Source: Nothopassalora personata (Eukaryota > Ascomycota > Dothideomycetes > Mycosphaerellales > Mycosphaerellaceae). From it: a DNA stretch of 64,000 bases. Positions 55,256 through 64,000 of the stretch are shown here, piece after piece. The notes under the pieces were generated by a model. That model did no database searches. It was not told the origin of the DNA and was given only the letters and a program-made list of their open reading frames with translations. Position 1 is the stretch's first letter. Every line of letters starts with the position of its first letter. The position numbers and the translations under genes were made by a program. The stretch spans positions 3,410,001-3,474,000 of the forward strand of contig CM066289.1 in the NCBI GenBank assembly GCA_033816765.1. The letters run 5' to 3'.

Positions 55256-58200
55256 CTACGCATCTTGAGCGTTATCATCACCTCCTGAGGTGATGCGGCC
55301 AGTGTTGGCATCTGCAGTGGGCGCTGAGGAGCGTGGATCTACGCCTTCCTCAGCTATGTTAAGCAGCTTCACGAAGTGCTTGTGCTTCTGTGGTGGCAGC
55401 AGCTTAGTGAGCCCATCTGCAGGCATGTCGTTAGTGTTGAGATACCGAATCTCGATATCTCCTCGTTGGTCTCTCTGGCGGAGCCAATGGTGATGGATGT
55501 CAACATGGCGCAGCTTGGTGTCAAGCTTTTGCCCTTGCTGGTTGACAAGTCGAATGGTCTGGGTGTTGTCACAGTACAGGTGTGTGCACTGGTTGAACTC
55601 GAGATGGATCTCGGCGAAGATGCGTTCCCACTGGATCAGCTCTGATGCCGCTTGTGACAGGCCAAGGAGTTCGGCTTCGGTTGAGGACTTGGTGACAGTG
55701 ATCTGCTTGGAGGCTTTGTAATCGACTGGTCCGCCGAACAGCATAAAGATCCATCCGCTAGAGCTGGTCCTGTCGACGTTCATGCCGTAGGAGGCATCTG
55801 ATGCGCCAAAGAATTCATGGTTCTTGCCGAGATGTTCAGGCTGACTGTGTAGGCCAGTAATGTGCTTGCTGGCGCCATATACAAGGCAGAGGTTCTTGGT
55901 CTCCAGGAGGTAGCGCAAGCACTGATCCGCAAGCTTTAGATGTGTGTCCGTTGGCTTGGTTAGGTACTGCGAGAGCATAGACAGGGAAAAGGCGATGTCT
56001 GGGCGTGTGTGCGTTGCTGCGAAGTTTAGAGACCCAATACGTTGTTGGTACGCAAGGATCTTTATAGCGTCTGCGACGTGACCCTCGGGCACCGTCCAGT
56101 CGAGGTGTTGATCCACTGGCACATTGGTCTTGCGTGCGCTGGTGGATATGCTAAACTTGGCGGCGAGCTTCTCTATGTAGTCCTCTTGTGAGAGCCACAG
56201 CAGTCTCTTTTGCCGGTCTCGTGTTACCTTGATTCCTAAGAACCAGGTCAGATCTCCGAGCTCGTGCATCTCGTATGCGTCAAGAAGCTGTTGCTTGATG
56301 TGTGCCGCATGGGCCTTGTTCTTGCGATGGTAGAGCATGACCAGGTCGTCCACGTAGAAGAAGAACATGACCTTGTCGTTATGATAGATGCACTCAGAGT
56401 CTGACAGGGGAACCAGGCCCAAAGAGGAGAGCGTTGCAGTGAGGGAGTTGTACCAAAGGAGAGGGGATTCCTTGAGTCCGTAGAGAGCCTTGACCAGTTT
56501 GAGAGCATGGCCAGATCCATCCGATGGTCGGTCGATTCCAGGAGGTGGTTGCAGGTACATGGTGTACGGCAGGTCCGAATTCAGAAAGGCATTCACAACA
56601 TCAAACTGTTCAGCTTCTAGGTCGAAGCTCGCGGCCATAGCACAGCAGAGGCGGAACATGCTTGCTGGCAGTGTGGCGGCGTATGTATCCAAGTGTGTGC
56701 CCTGTAGATCGCCTCTTGCGCATAGCCGGGCCTTGAAGCTCTTTAGCATGCCATGCTCATCCAGCTTGTACTTGTACACCCACTTCAGCGGCAGTGGTGG
56801 CTGAAGTCCCTCCTCTTCTTGCTGAGCATCATGATCCTTCTCTTGCTGAGTTGCCCATTTGAATGTGCCAGTAGAGATTGCCTTAGCAAACTCCTTGGCC
56901 ATGGCTTCACGCCATTGTTGGGCGAAGCGGTGCTTCATGGCGGCACAGTAGTTCAGAGGTTCGGGCGGAAGGTCATCGCGGTGCATCGACGTGATGGTGT
57001 TGACACGGCGTGGAGGAGAGAAGTCGCGTGTGCGTTCGGATCGAAGGACATCGTGGTACTTACGGCCTGAATAACGAGGTCTCTGGCGGATGCCCGCCAT
57101 CTGGCTGATGATAACGTTAGCAACCATGATATTGTGCAGAGCATGGTGGAAGTAGGCCGTTCTGAGTCTCTTGCCGGATCCGGTGAGGGCGTAATTAGTG
57201 TCAGCGGAAAAGTCATCCATTTGGCTGAGTTCTTCGAAGGGGATTGTAGGCGGAGCGGCAGCGACATTTGAAGTCGTCGAAGCATCTGCTATGAGCTCCT
57301 CACGATCTTCCTCTGTGAGGGCATCCATCAACTGCTGTTGCAGTGTGTTGATGTACTGTTGTTCAGACGCGTCACTGTTGTTTACCGCGTTGTTGTTGTA
57401 GTCAGAGTTCTCTGTGCTCTCATTGGTCGCTGGTTCGACCCCGGATTTGACCTGGTCTCGTGAAAGTGCAGGGGTTATAGCGTCATTTGTTGATGGCCAA
57501 TCAAGTGGCTGGAAACTGCTGTCACCTTCAGGTTGGTTGAATGTTGCTGGCGCTCGGTGTTGTGGCCAGTGTGGTTCATGCCTAAGCAGTAATTGTTGAT
57601 GGGCGTGTTGACGAGGGTTTTGATGGAGCGGCTGCTGTTGAGCCTGTTCTTCCACCCCCTCGGCCTGTGCTGTGTCCTGCTCATGGTGAGCCACATACAG
57701 GTCGTAGTACTGTTCAGGCTCTTCAGCCGGTTCTACTATTGCGATGTTCTCAACAGGGGTTGAGTAACCAGCAGTGAGAATTGATGGGTCGTAGAACGTG
57801 GTCTCATCAAAGAGGACGTCCTTTACCCGCATGACCCTATCTTTCGATGGGTCCCACACCCTGTAGATGTTGGTAGAGTCGTAGCCCACAAGGTATCCGA
57901 TGAGTGCTCGTTCTTTAAGCTTCTCAGTCTTGCCTGGTTGAGTAGTGCCATGAATGTACACGTAGGCTAGGCAGCCGTACACTACCATGTGGCCCACATT
58001 TGGTACCCTGCCTGTTGCCAATTCGAAGGGAGTCTTCCAGCCTTTTGATTGGATTGGTGACCGCCAGAGAATGTAGACGGCAGCTGCTGTGCATTCATTC
58101 CAGAGCTTTTCAGGCAGGCGAGCATGAATGCGGATTGTGCGAGACATCGTGATGATGACGCCGCCCGCTCGTTCTGCTGGGTCCTGGTTAGACGCGTAGT

Positions 58201-60493
58201 CAGCAGTGTTGTGCCACTCAATTTGATTGTTGTTGATGGTTGAGCGGAAGGCTGTGCCAATGGCTGCTTCATTATCGCTGTAGAAGCAAACAAACCTGCG
58301 CCCAATGAAATTGATGAAGCTGAGCAGGCTGTTGAAGCAAGCCAATACTGATGGTTGGTCCCTATTCTTGATGGTGAATTGAAAGTGCCCATGGGTATCC
58401 AAATCGTAGAAATGAACCAGGTAACGATCACCATTGTATGCTGGTGTGAACTCAGCCAAATCCATGGCCACGTGCCCATAGGGAGTCATTGCCCTGATTG
58501 GCTTGGTCCTGTTGAACACTTTGTGTGCCTTGGCCAGGCCACATGCTCTGCAATGTGCAGTGAGGGGTGCCTTGGGTGCATCAGGGTTGATGACCACCCC
58601 CTTAGCTCTGAACGGAAGCTGGTTAATGCGTTCAGCGCCAATATGGCCGAAGATTTGGTGCCACTGGCGGCCTGAGAGCTTGCGGTGTTTAATGGGGGTC
58701 CTGCTGGACGTTGCTGCACCTTTGGTGCCCCCTGTGCTGTTCATTACTGCCATAACGGTACGGTCGCCGTTGGAGTCCTGAACAGGCGGTGTTTGGATAG
58801 TATCACCCTTGCCAATTGTGCTGATAAAGTGCGCTGTGCGCTGCTTCTCAGTAATCTTTGGCAGGATGCTCCCATCATTGCTCGATGGCCATTTGTAGAC
58901 CATCTCTGACTGAGGCGGTGTGACTACCTTGAAGAAGGGGATTGTGCCAGTAGGGCGGTGCAGGTCCATTAATTTCTTGTCATTGTAATAGACTGAATTG
59001 GTGCGTCCGTGCCACCAAAGTCCAGCCGTCTCCATGCGTGAGTGGGAGATAACGTTCACATGAAAGCCTGGGCAATAGGCCACATCCAATAGGGTGAATG
59101 GTATCCCCTCTATCTTCATGCGAACCTTGCCCAATGCGGCAATAGGGAATGTCGTGGTTCCGGCTTGGATTGATGATGTGGTTAGGCGCTCTGCAATGAA
59201 TTCTACGCCCTGCTGGTCATGGTGATTGATGACATGGGTGTCCGAGCAGTTGTCGTATACCCAGCAATCCCTGAAGTTGAAGCTCAATTGGCTTATCGAG
59301 CTCGAAAGGACAGTGAGACCAGTGAAGCCGTGCGGTGCGGCCTTGCCCTTGGCAATTGCCTCATCTCGTTCCTCATCCGTGCGCCCATTGCGGTTCAATA
59401 CGCCTAGTAAGCGTTCACCATCATCGCCTAAGCAGTAATTGATAAAGTGCTTCCAGCACTTCTTCCACTGCTCAGAGCGCTGATCCTTTGATGGACGCTT
59501 CTTAGGGTTGACTACATCGCATAAATAGAGGTTCTTGTGACAACTCTCCTTAGGCTCGCCGGTGATGTTCCAGCAGCCGCTTGGCTTGTCACTGCTCTTG
59601 TTGTCCTTGTTGCCACGGTCACGGCTCTTGTCGCCGCGGCTGCGGCCACGCGTGTTGTTGTTGTTCCTACCCCCTGTGCCTGCTGTAGGTGCTGGGGTCG
59701 GTAGGACTTCTGGAGGATCGTGTTCGGCTGATAGCTCGCCTGCGAAGGTTGCAAAGACTGATCGACCGCTGTTAGTGACTAGGGTGGTATCGCGTATCCA
59801 TTCGAGGTATCGCTCAGTAAGTTTGCTAAGAGAGAGCTTGTCACGCTTCCACTCGTTATACAGTGATGCTCCATAGGTAGGAGCTTGCTTCTGCTGTATT
59901 GCGAGCAAGAAGTGTCGTGCTAGGTCTCCGTACTCAGCGTGGTTGCAATCCAGCATCTTGGTCTGCAACACCAGCCAGTCTGAGCACCAGTCGTCAATCC
60001 TTCGGGCTTGGCTCTTCTGAAGCCTGTTCAGCTCTAGTGTGAGTTGTCGCTTACGTAGCATGTCGTCTGGTCCATACTGTGTCTTTAGAGCCTGGTACTT
60101 GCCTCTGAGAGTGCGTTTCCCATGCATAAGCTCTTGGCCTAGCTCCGTAGTAGTACGGATCAGGTAGGTGACCAGTTTGGACCTTGCTGCGGCAAAGATG
60201 TCATACATCCGCTGCCTACGCTCAGCGTCCGACTGACGGAGCTTGATAAGCTCTTTGTCTGCCGCCGTAGCGTCTTTGGCAGTGTATGCTGATTGGATCT
60301 GTTCGAACGTCAAGAACACCGGCTCTACTGGCTCGGCGATAGTGTCGTTCGGATCCACATACTTCCAGATGTTCAGAGACTCAGCGTAGAGCTCTAACTG
60401 ACGGTTAAACTTGTCCCATTGGTCATGACTCTTAAGAACGATAGTAGCGTGCGACAAAGCACCGGTACCACCGGGTGTCTCGGTAGTCGCCAT
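55256..60493 (-). CDS. Copia gag-pol polyprotein, intact, 1745 aa
   Basis: The frame is open from 60610 but the first ATG is at 60493 (GTCATGG). Order: a gag domain starts near residue 20 (KSHDQWDKFNRQLELYAESL). A basic linker and a degenerate Cys/His region (GCWNITGEPKESCHKN) without a canonical CCHC knuckle follow. The protease near residue 414 reads VYDNCSDTHV, with Cys where the active-site Gly of D-S/T/N-G is usual. Gag-pre-integrase has WHQIFGHIG...CRACG. The integrase core has MDLAEF (~679), YSDNEAA (~739) and DPAERAGG (~768). RT has KARLCARGDLQ, VNAFLNSDLP, LYGLKESPLLWY and YVDD (residues 1380-1383, 56345-56356). RNase H has ASDASYG, SSTEAEL, LYCDN and HVDIHHHWLR. It copies element RNA into DNA and integrates it. 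No lesion seen. Confidence 0.95.
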   Translation of the reverse strand: MATTETPGGTGALSHATIVLKSHDQWDKFNRQLELYAESLNIWKYVDPNDTIAEPVEPVFLTFEQIQSAYTAKDATAADKELIKLRQSDAERRQRMYDIFAAARSKLVTYLIRTTTELGQELMHGKRTLRGKYQALKTQYGPDDMLRKRQLTLELNRLQKSQARRIDDWCSDWLVLQTKMLDCNHAEYGDLARHFLLAIQQKQAPTYGASLYNEWKRDKLSLSKLTERYLEWIRDTTLVTNSGRSVFATFAGELSAEHDPPEVLPTPAPTAGTGGRNNNNTRGRSRGDKSRDRGNKDNKSSDKPSGCWNITGEPKESCHKNLYLCDVVNPKKRPSKDQRSEQWKKCWKHFINYCLGDDGERLLGVLNRNGRTDEERDEAIAKGKAAPHGFTGLTVLSSSISQLSFNFRDCWVYDNCSDTHVINHHDQQGVEFIAERLTTSSIQAGTTTFPIAALGKVRMKIEGIPFTLLDVAYCPGFHVNVISHSRMETAGLWWHGRTNSVYYNDKKLMDLHRPTGTIPFFKVVTPPQSEMVYKWPSSNDGSILPKITEKQRTAHFISTIGKGDTIQTPPVQDSNGDRTVMAVMNSTGGTKGAATSSRTPIKHRKLSGRQWHQIFGHIGAERINQLPFRAKGVVINPDAPKAPLTAHCRACGLAKAHKVFNRTKPIRAMTPYGHVAMDLAEFTPAYNGDRYLVHFYDLDTHGHFQFTIKNRDQPSVLACFNSLLSFINFIGRRFVCFYSDNEAAIGTAFRSTINNNQIEWHNTADYASNQDPAERAGGVIITMSRTIRIHARLPEKLWNECTAAAVYILWRSPIQSKGWKTPFELATGRVPNVGHMVVYGCLAYVYIHGTTQPGKTEKLKERALIGYLVGYDSTNIYRVWDPSKDRVMRVKDVLFDETTFYDPSILTAGYSTPVENIAIVEPAEEPEQYYDLYVAHHEQDTAQAEGVEEQAQQQPLHQNPRQHAHQQLLLRHEPHWPQHRAPATFNQPEGDSSFQPLDWPSTNDAITPALSRDQVKSGVEPATNESTENSDYNNNAVNNSDASEQQYINTLQQQLMDALTEEDREELIADASTTSNVAAAPPTIPFEELSQMDDFSADTNYALTGSGKRLRTAYFHHALHNIMVANVIISQMAGIRQRPRYSGRKYHDVLRSERTRDFSPPRRVNTITSMHRDDLPPEPLNYCAAMKHRFAQQWREAMAKEFAKAISTGTFKWATQQEKDHDAQQEEEGLQPPLPLKWVYKYKLDEHGMLKSFKARLCARGDLQGTHLDTYAATLPASMFRLCCAMAASFDLEAEQFDVVNAFLNSDLPYTMYLQPPPGIDRPSDGSGHALKLVKALYGLKESPLLWYNSLTATLSSLGLVPLSDSECIYHNDKVMFFFYVDDLVMLYHRKNKAHAAHIKQQLLDAYEMHELGDLTWFLGIKVTRDRQKRLLWLSQEDYIEKLAAKFSISTSARKTNVPVDQHLDWTVPEGHVADAIKILAYQQRIGSLNFAATHTRPDIAFSLSMLSQYLTKPTDTHLKLADQCLRYLLETKNLCLVYGASKHITGLHSQPEHLGKNHEFFGASDASYGMNVDRTSSSGWIFMLFGGPVDYKASKQITVTKSSTEAELLGLSQAASELIQWERIFAEIHLEFNQCTHLYCDNTQTIRLVNQQGQKLDTKLRHVDIHHHWLRQRDQRGDIEIRYLNTNDMPADGLTKLLPPQKHKHFVKLLNIAEEGVDPRSSAPTADANTGRITSGGDDNAQDA

Positions 60494-60643
60494 GACGGTG
60501 TTGATGGGCCCAATGAAAGTTCCTATAGGTCCACTGGGGTCACTGCACTGCTGTGCAATGGTTATTAATGGGATAATGATGGATCCCACTGGTTTTTGAT
60601 GACGATGCAAAATCTGCTCTAGGGCTTCGTTTTGTGCAGCGAA

Positions 60644-60672
60644 CGTTAGTGAGCGCCTGTCGGGCTCATAAC
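60644..60672 (-). promoter_or_regulatory. Primer-binding site complementary to tRNA-Met anticodon half
   Basis: Directly adjoins the 5' LTR. Minus strand GTTATGAGCCCGACAGGCGC; its complement GCGCCTGTCGGGCTCATAAC reads as the anticodon stem and loop (CUCAUAA) of a methionine tRNA, ending just after the loop. Copia elements are known to prime with a 5' half of initiator tRNA-Met. Complementarity may extend to 60644 or beyond. Confidence 0.75.
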
Positions 60673-60878
60673 TATCACGTTACAAGTGGTTGGAAGTCAT
60701 GAAATGGGCTCATAAAGGTGTTTCAAAAGCAGATAGTAGATTGCATGTGTCTAAGCTAGAATTGAAGGGGCTGCTTGTGAAAAGGCTGCAGGTGACTAAT
60801 CAATGTCACCTGATTCTTGGCGGCTGCTGCCTCAGGTTTGATTGGGCTGCAGCGCCGGTGCACGCTTGGATCGTGACA
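60673..60878 (-). repeat. 5' LTR of the young copia element
   Basis: 206 bp, same sequence as 53700-53905. Confidence 0.95.
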
Positions 60879-60883
60879 TAGTA

Positions 60884-61311
60884 ATCTTATTAGATCTATA
60901 TATATAAGAGATCTTTATAGACCTACTTTTAGATATATTTAGGCCTTATCTTTCCGCTTTTAGAAGTAAATAGAAGGTTCTCTCGGCTTAAGAAGGCTCT
61001 TATAGCTAGGTAGTAACGTATAGACCTTATAGGTATATAGAAAAGAAGCTAGTTCTTTACTAAGTAACTCTCTCTACTTTATACTACTTTATACCTCTCT
61101 TACCCCCTTCTAGACTACTAAACACACTTATATATACTAATAACTACTATACGTATATTCTTAAAGCTTTTTAAGAAGCTTTAGCAAGGTATACTATATA
61201 TATAATAGTATTTTAAGGGTATTTACTAACTTATAAGTAGTATTATAGCAGATATTATTAAGTAGTATTATAGCAGATATTATTAAGTAGACTCCTATAA
61301 ACTAGTTTAGT
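60884..61311. other. RIP-degraded AT-rich DNA, right flank of the copia element
   Basis: TA-dense, no gene. Includes a near-perfect duplicate AAGTAGTATTATAGCAGATATTATT (about 61232-61288) as a short tandem repeat. Confidence 0.5.
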
Positions 61312-61316
61312 AGTAC

Positions 61317-61662
61317 TGTTACGGTTTGATTCGTGGAGAACTCACAGCCACTCACGAAGCGAGGAGAGCAAAGAAACTTGCGGGACGGAGAGCAAGAGAT
61401 CAAGAGATCGAGAGAGCAAGAGATCAAGAGATCAAGAGAGCAAGAGAACAAGAGATCAAGAGAGCAAGAGAGAGCAGGACAGATCACGCCAAGACATGGC
61501 ACTATATAGGCGACGCTCTTTTGCAAGTAGATAGGAGCCTCGTGCTCAACTCATTTTAAGTATACACCATATACTGTTTGGAACCACTACCTTCATAACT
61601 GATTGAGACATCCCTGCAAAGATCCAAGCCCGAGTTGTGATAACGTACAGCGGTTCCTAACA
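61317..61662 (-). repeat. Solo LTR B (346 bp) with TSD AGTAC
   Basis: Inverted relative to A and C. AGTAC at 61312-61316 and 61663-61667. Carries an array of GATCAAGA/GAGCAAGA octamers (61392-61470) and is not RIP-mutated. Confidence 0.93.
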
Positions 61663-61667
61663 AGTAC

Positions 61668-62380
61668 TAGTAATGTCTTTAGTAGTAGAACTAGTTCTAG
61701 TAACGGTAATAATCCTAATAAGCGTCCTCCTAGTAATAGTAGAAAGGGCCTACCTATATCTAGTAGGCTCTCTAAGCGTAAGACCCTTATTAAGACACTT
61801 AGGCTAGTTAAGTAGATTATCGAGAGTAAGCGTAAGATTACTAAGAGGAATATAACCTTATAGCTTACTATAGTATCCCTTAAGGTTACCTTCTATAAGA
61901 AGAAGCTTCTAACTACTAAGGGTAGTATTACTAACCTACTAAACTAGGGTTAGATTAACGCGGCTACCTAGGACTTTAATTATATAATAGTTAATCTATA
62001 AGGTCGTATCTCTAATACTATAACTATAAACCTTAATAGTAGTTAGAACTACCTTCCTACCTTATAGGTATCCGCTATAGACTATCTTATTTAGCACTTT
62101 AGTAGCGTATATAACCGCTATAAGGAGAGATCTAACCTTCCCTTTACTAGCTACTATACTATTCTAGGATAGTTTAAGGGCTACTATACTAACTACGCTC
62201 TTAATAATTACTACGATAAGTATAGCTTCTTTTCTCTAAGGACCCTATAGTAGAGTACTACTAGTCTATCTAGAACCTACTAGTAGCTAGGTATAGGTTA
62301 TACTCGATCTACTAGTACTGCCTTTTAGAGTAGTATGTAAGCTAGTCGCTCTCCTCCTATTATACGTAGTAGTTCTCTAC
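61668..62380 (+). pseudogene. RIP-degraded coding-like sequence of unknown family
   Basis: One + frame stays open if TAG/TAA are read as mutated Gln. It begins with a basic Ser/Asn-rich part (NKRPPSNSRKG, SRLSKRKTLIKTLR) and continues with KITKRNITL.LTIVSLKVTFYKKK. The frame seems to resume after solo LTR C. Probably a transposable-element protein; I do not recognise it. Confidence 0.4.
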
Positions 62381-62385
62381 GTAAG

Positions 62386-62747
62386 TGTTAGGAACCGCTG
62401 TACGTTATCACAACTCGGGCTTGGATCTTTGCAGGGATGTCTCAATCAGTTATGAAGGTAGTGGTTCCAAACAGTATATGGTGTATACTTAAAATGAGTT
62501 GAGCACGAGGCTCCTATCTACTTGCAAAAGAGCGTCGTCTATATAGTGCCGTGTCTTGGCGTGATCTGTCCTGCTCTCTCTTGCTCTCTTGATCTCTTGT
62601 TCTCTTACTCTCTTGATCTCTTGATCTCTTGATCTCTTGATCTCTCGCTCTCTCGATCTCTTGATCTCTTGCTCTCCGTCCCGCAAGTTTCTTTGCTCTC
62701 CTCGCTTAGTGAGTGGCTGTGAGTTCTCCACGAATCAAACCGTAACA
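62386..62747 (+). repeat. Solo LTR C (362 bp) with TSD GTAAG
   Basis: TGTTAGGAACCGCTGT...CAAACCGTAACA; GTAAG at 62381-62385 and 62748-62752. Same GATCTCTT/GCTCTCTT octamer array as copy B, different copy number. Not RIP-mutated. Confidence 0.95.
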
Positions 62748-62752
62748 GTAAG

Positions 62753-63757
62753 GGCTTCCTATCTCTAGTTCTATATTCTCCTAGTATAAGCACCTCTAGA
62801 TATAGTCTTTAGATGCTACCTACCTAGCTTATCCCTAGCAATATAGACTAGCGCCTAAGCATCCCTAGGGCTCCTAGTAATAGTTCTAGAACTATCCTAC
62901 TTAAGATCCGCCTCCTATTCTCTAACTCCCTCCCTTAGGATAAGGTTACTACCCTAATTCGTTAGTTACTATAGCGTCTTAGTACTAATAACGACTTTTA
63001 GGAGAGTACTATAATTAACTCGACTTCCTATAAGAGGGGTTCTAGAGGCTCTAGTAGTAAGTAGTAGTCTAGAGGGTATACTTACTTCGGGCCTTAGTAA
63101 GTGTAAGGGGCGGGCCCCTGTTTCTTAGCATAGGCTACGCCTATGCGTTCGGATTGCTTTCCGACACCTTTTCTTCGGATAGCGTATAACTTCCCCTTTC
63201 TTCTATATCGAACTTATTATAAACTTTATAGAACTTTAGTATATACGTCGTTTACCCGTAATATTAAGTTCGATCCATTCGAATTAGCTAGGTACCTACT
63301 ATTAAAGAGACGGGATACGTAATAACGTCGCTAGGTAGCGAGAGCCCTAGGACTAGTGCCCCGAATAAAAACTTCTAACTTATGCTTTAGTAACTATACT
63401 AGCGATAGGAAGAGATGTAAGCCGAGTTAATTGTAACGCGCGCCGCTTTAAAAGAATCGGAAGACGCTCGACGTTAGTTAATACCTATAGTCTCGCTACT
63501 AGTTTATAATAAGACAACTACTAGTAACCTAATAAGATAGTTACTATAGACGCTAAACGTCGCCGCGCCCTCGTCGCGCACCGGAGAAGAACCGTCGGGT
63601 CCTAGAGGTTAGAACCCCCCTTCCTAGGACGGTAAGGTAGAGACATTCCGCGATTACTTCTTAAGGTTAAAGAGCTCTTTTAGGGTGCGATCCGCCCTAA
63701 AACCGACGCTCTCTAAGGAGTATTACTAGGATACGATTAACGATACCTTACTAGTAT
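62753..63757. other. RIP-degraded repeat DNA
   Basis: Continuation of the mutated coding-like sequence to about 63110, then another mutated stretch with retained CG-rich segments (63540-63610). Less mutated patches near 63110-63190. No family assigned. Confidence 0.45.
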
Positions 63758-64000
63758 TAACGACTAATGGGTTGTGTTAACCTTAGGTTTAGCGGGGGTC
63801 CCTTAGGTCTAACTTGCCTTAATTTCATTTTAGTTTAATTAGACATTTAGGTAAGCTAGTAGGACCTAGTATAGCTATTAAGATATATACTACGCAGTTA
63901 AGCATTATAAGCGTAGCATTAAGGAAACAATTCAATTTATACCTCTCGAGTAGGGGGTATAGGGGTTTAAGTCCGCTAATCCTCTTATTTATCTAGCTAC
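63758..64000 (+). repeat. RIP-mutated copy of the Gypsy LTR at 7883 (runs off the window)
   Basis: Aligns with 7883 to about 8125. TGACGACTAATGGG became TAACGACTAATGGG, GAGCATTGTAAG became AAGCATTATAAG, CATCAAGGCA became CATTAAGGAA. Nearly all changes are CA to TA or TG to TA. Confidence 0.9.

Larger units (their letters stand above)
53700..60878 (-). mobile_element. Complete young Ty1/copia element (7179 bp)
   Basis: Flanked by 5-bp duplications TAGTA (53695-53699 and 60879-60883). The two 206-bp LTRs are identical by eye. A primer-binding site abuts the 5' LTR, a purine tract abuts the 3' LTR, and one uninterrupted gag-pol frame lies between. There are no RIP changes although the flanks are heavily mutated. 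Identical LTRs, an open frame and a clean TSD indicate recent insertion and possible activity. The 1.35 kb between the ORF end and the 3' LTR is unusually long and carries a tRNA-like promoter. Confidence 0.95.

Noticed and set aside
54775..55311. 178-codon minus-strand ORF after the copia polyprotein
   Set aside because: Overlaps the end of gag-pol; no recognisable domain or conserved composition.
62489..62793. Charged Arg/Glu/Lys repeat proteins (also at 61326-61559)
   Set aside because: Translation of the GATCTCTT octamer array inside the solo LTRs.

Overview
The window looks like nuclear DNA of a filamentous ascomycete (Pezizomycotina). Introns are 54-188 bp with GTRNGT-type donors and CTRAY branch sites, there is a GT71 mannosyltransferase and an Nbp2/Skb5-like SH3 protein, and older repeats carry strong repeat-induced point mutation (RIP). 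A dothideomycete with a repeat-rich genome is a guess, not shown. RIP here is almost purely CpA to TpA (TpG to TpA on the other strand). CpG is spared, so mutated DNA is poor in CA/TG and full of TAG/TAA/CTAG without becoming very AT-rich.

Layout. (1) 1-8254: 3' part of a little-mutated Ty3/Gypsy element: pol (RT, RNase H, integrase; one frameshift), an internal promoter-like region, a 967-codon accessory ORF, polypurine tract and LTR. Three copies of a 26-bp palindrome lie in this element. (2) 8255-26830: nested, RIP-degraded repeats. These are the 3' half of a chromodomain Gypsy (+), a copia element (+), and a complete chromodomain Gypsy (-, 17868-24815, TSD GTAAG). The last interrupts a reading frame encoding tandem histone-H3-tail-like repeats. 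Palindromes and a 17-copy tandem array sharing a TAAACATATAAGGAGC-type motif lie on both sides. (3) 26831-53394: unmutated gene island with an E2 ubiquitin-conjugating enzyme, a coiled-coil protein, a GT71 mannosyltransferase, a flavin (luciferase-like) monooxygenase, an SH3 protein, a small coiled-coil protein, an aldehyde dehydrogenase and decayed genes. (4) 53395-64000: repeats again. A complete young copia element (53700-60878, identical 206-bp LTRs, TSD TAGTA) and two solo LTRs sit in RIP-degraded DNA, which ends with a RIP-mutated copy of the LTR seen at 7883.

The island genes are housekeeping or metabolic and do not form an obvious pathway or cluster. The most unusual signals are the H3-tail-like repeats, the accessory ORF with its own promoter-like region carrying the LTR's palindrome and CACGTGAC pair, and the palindrome/tandem-repeat family. 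Other signals are the tRNA-Met half-molecule primer site of the copia element and a solo-LTR family with an exchanged internal segment.
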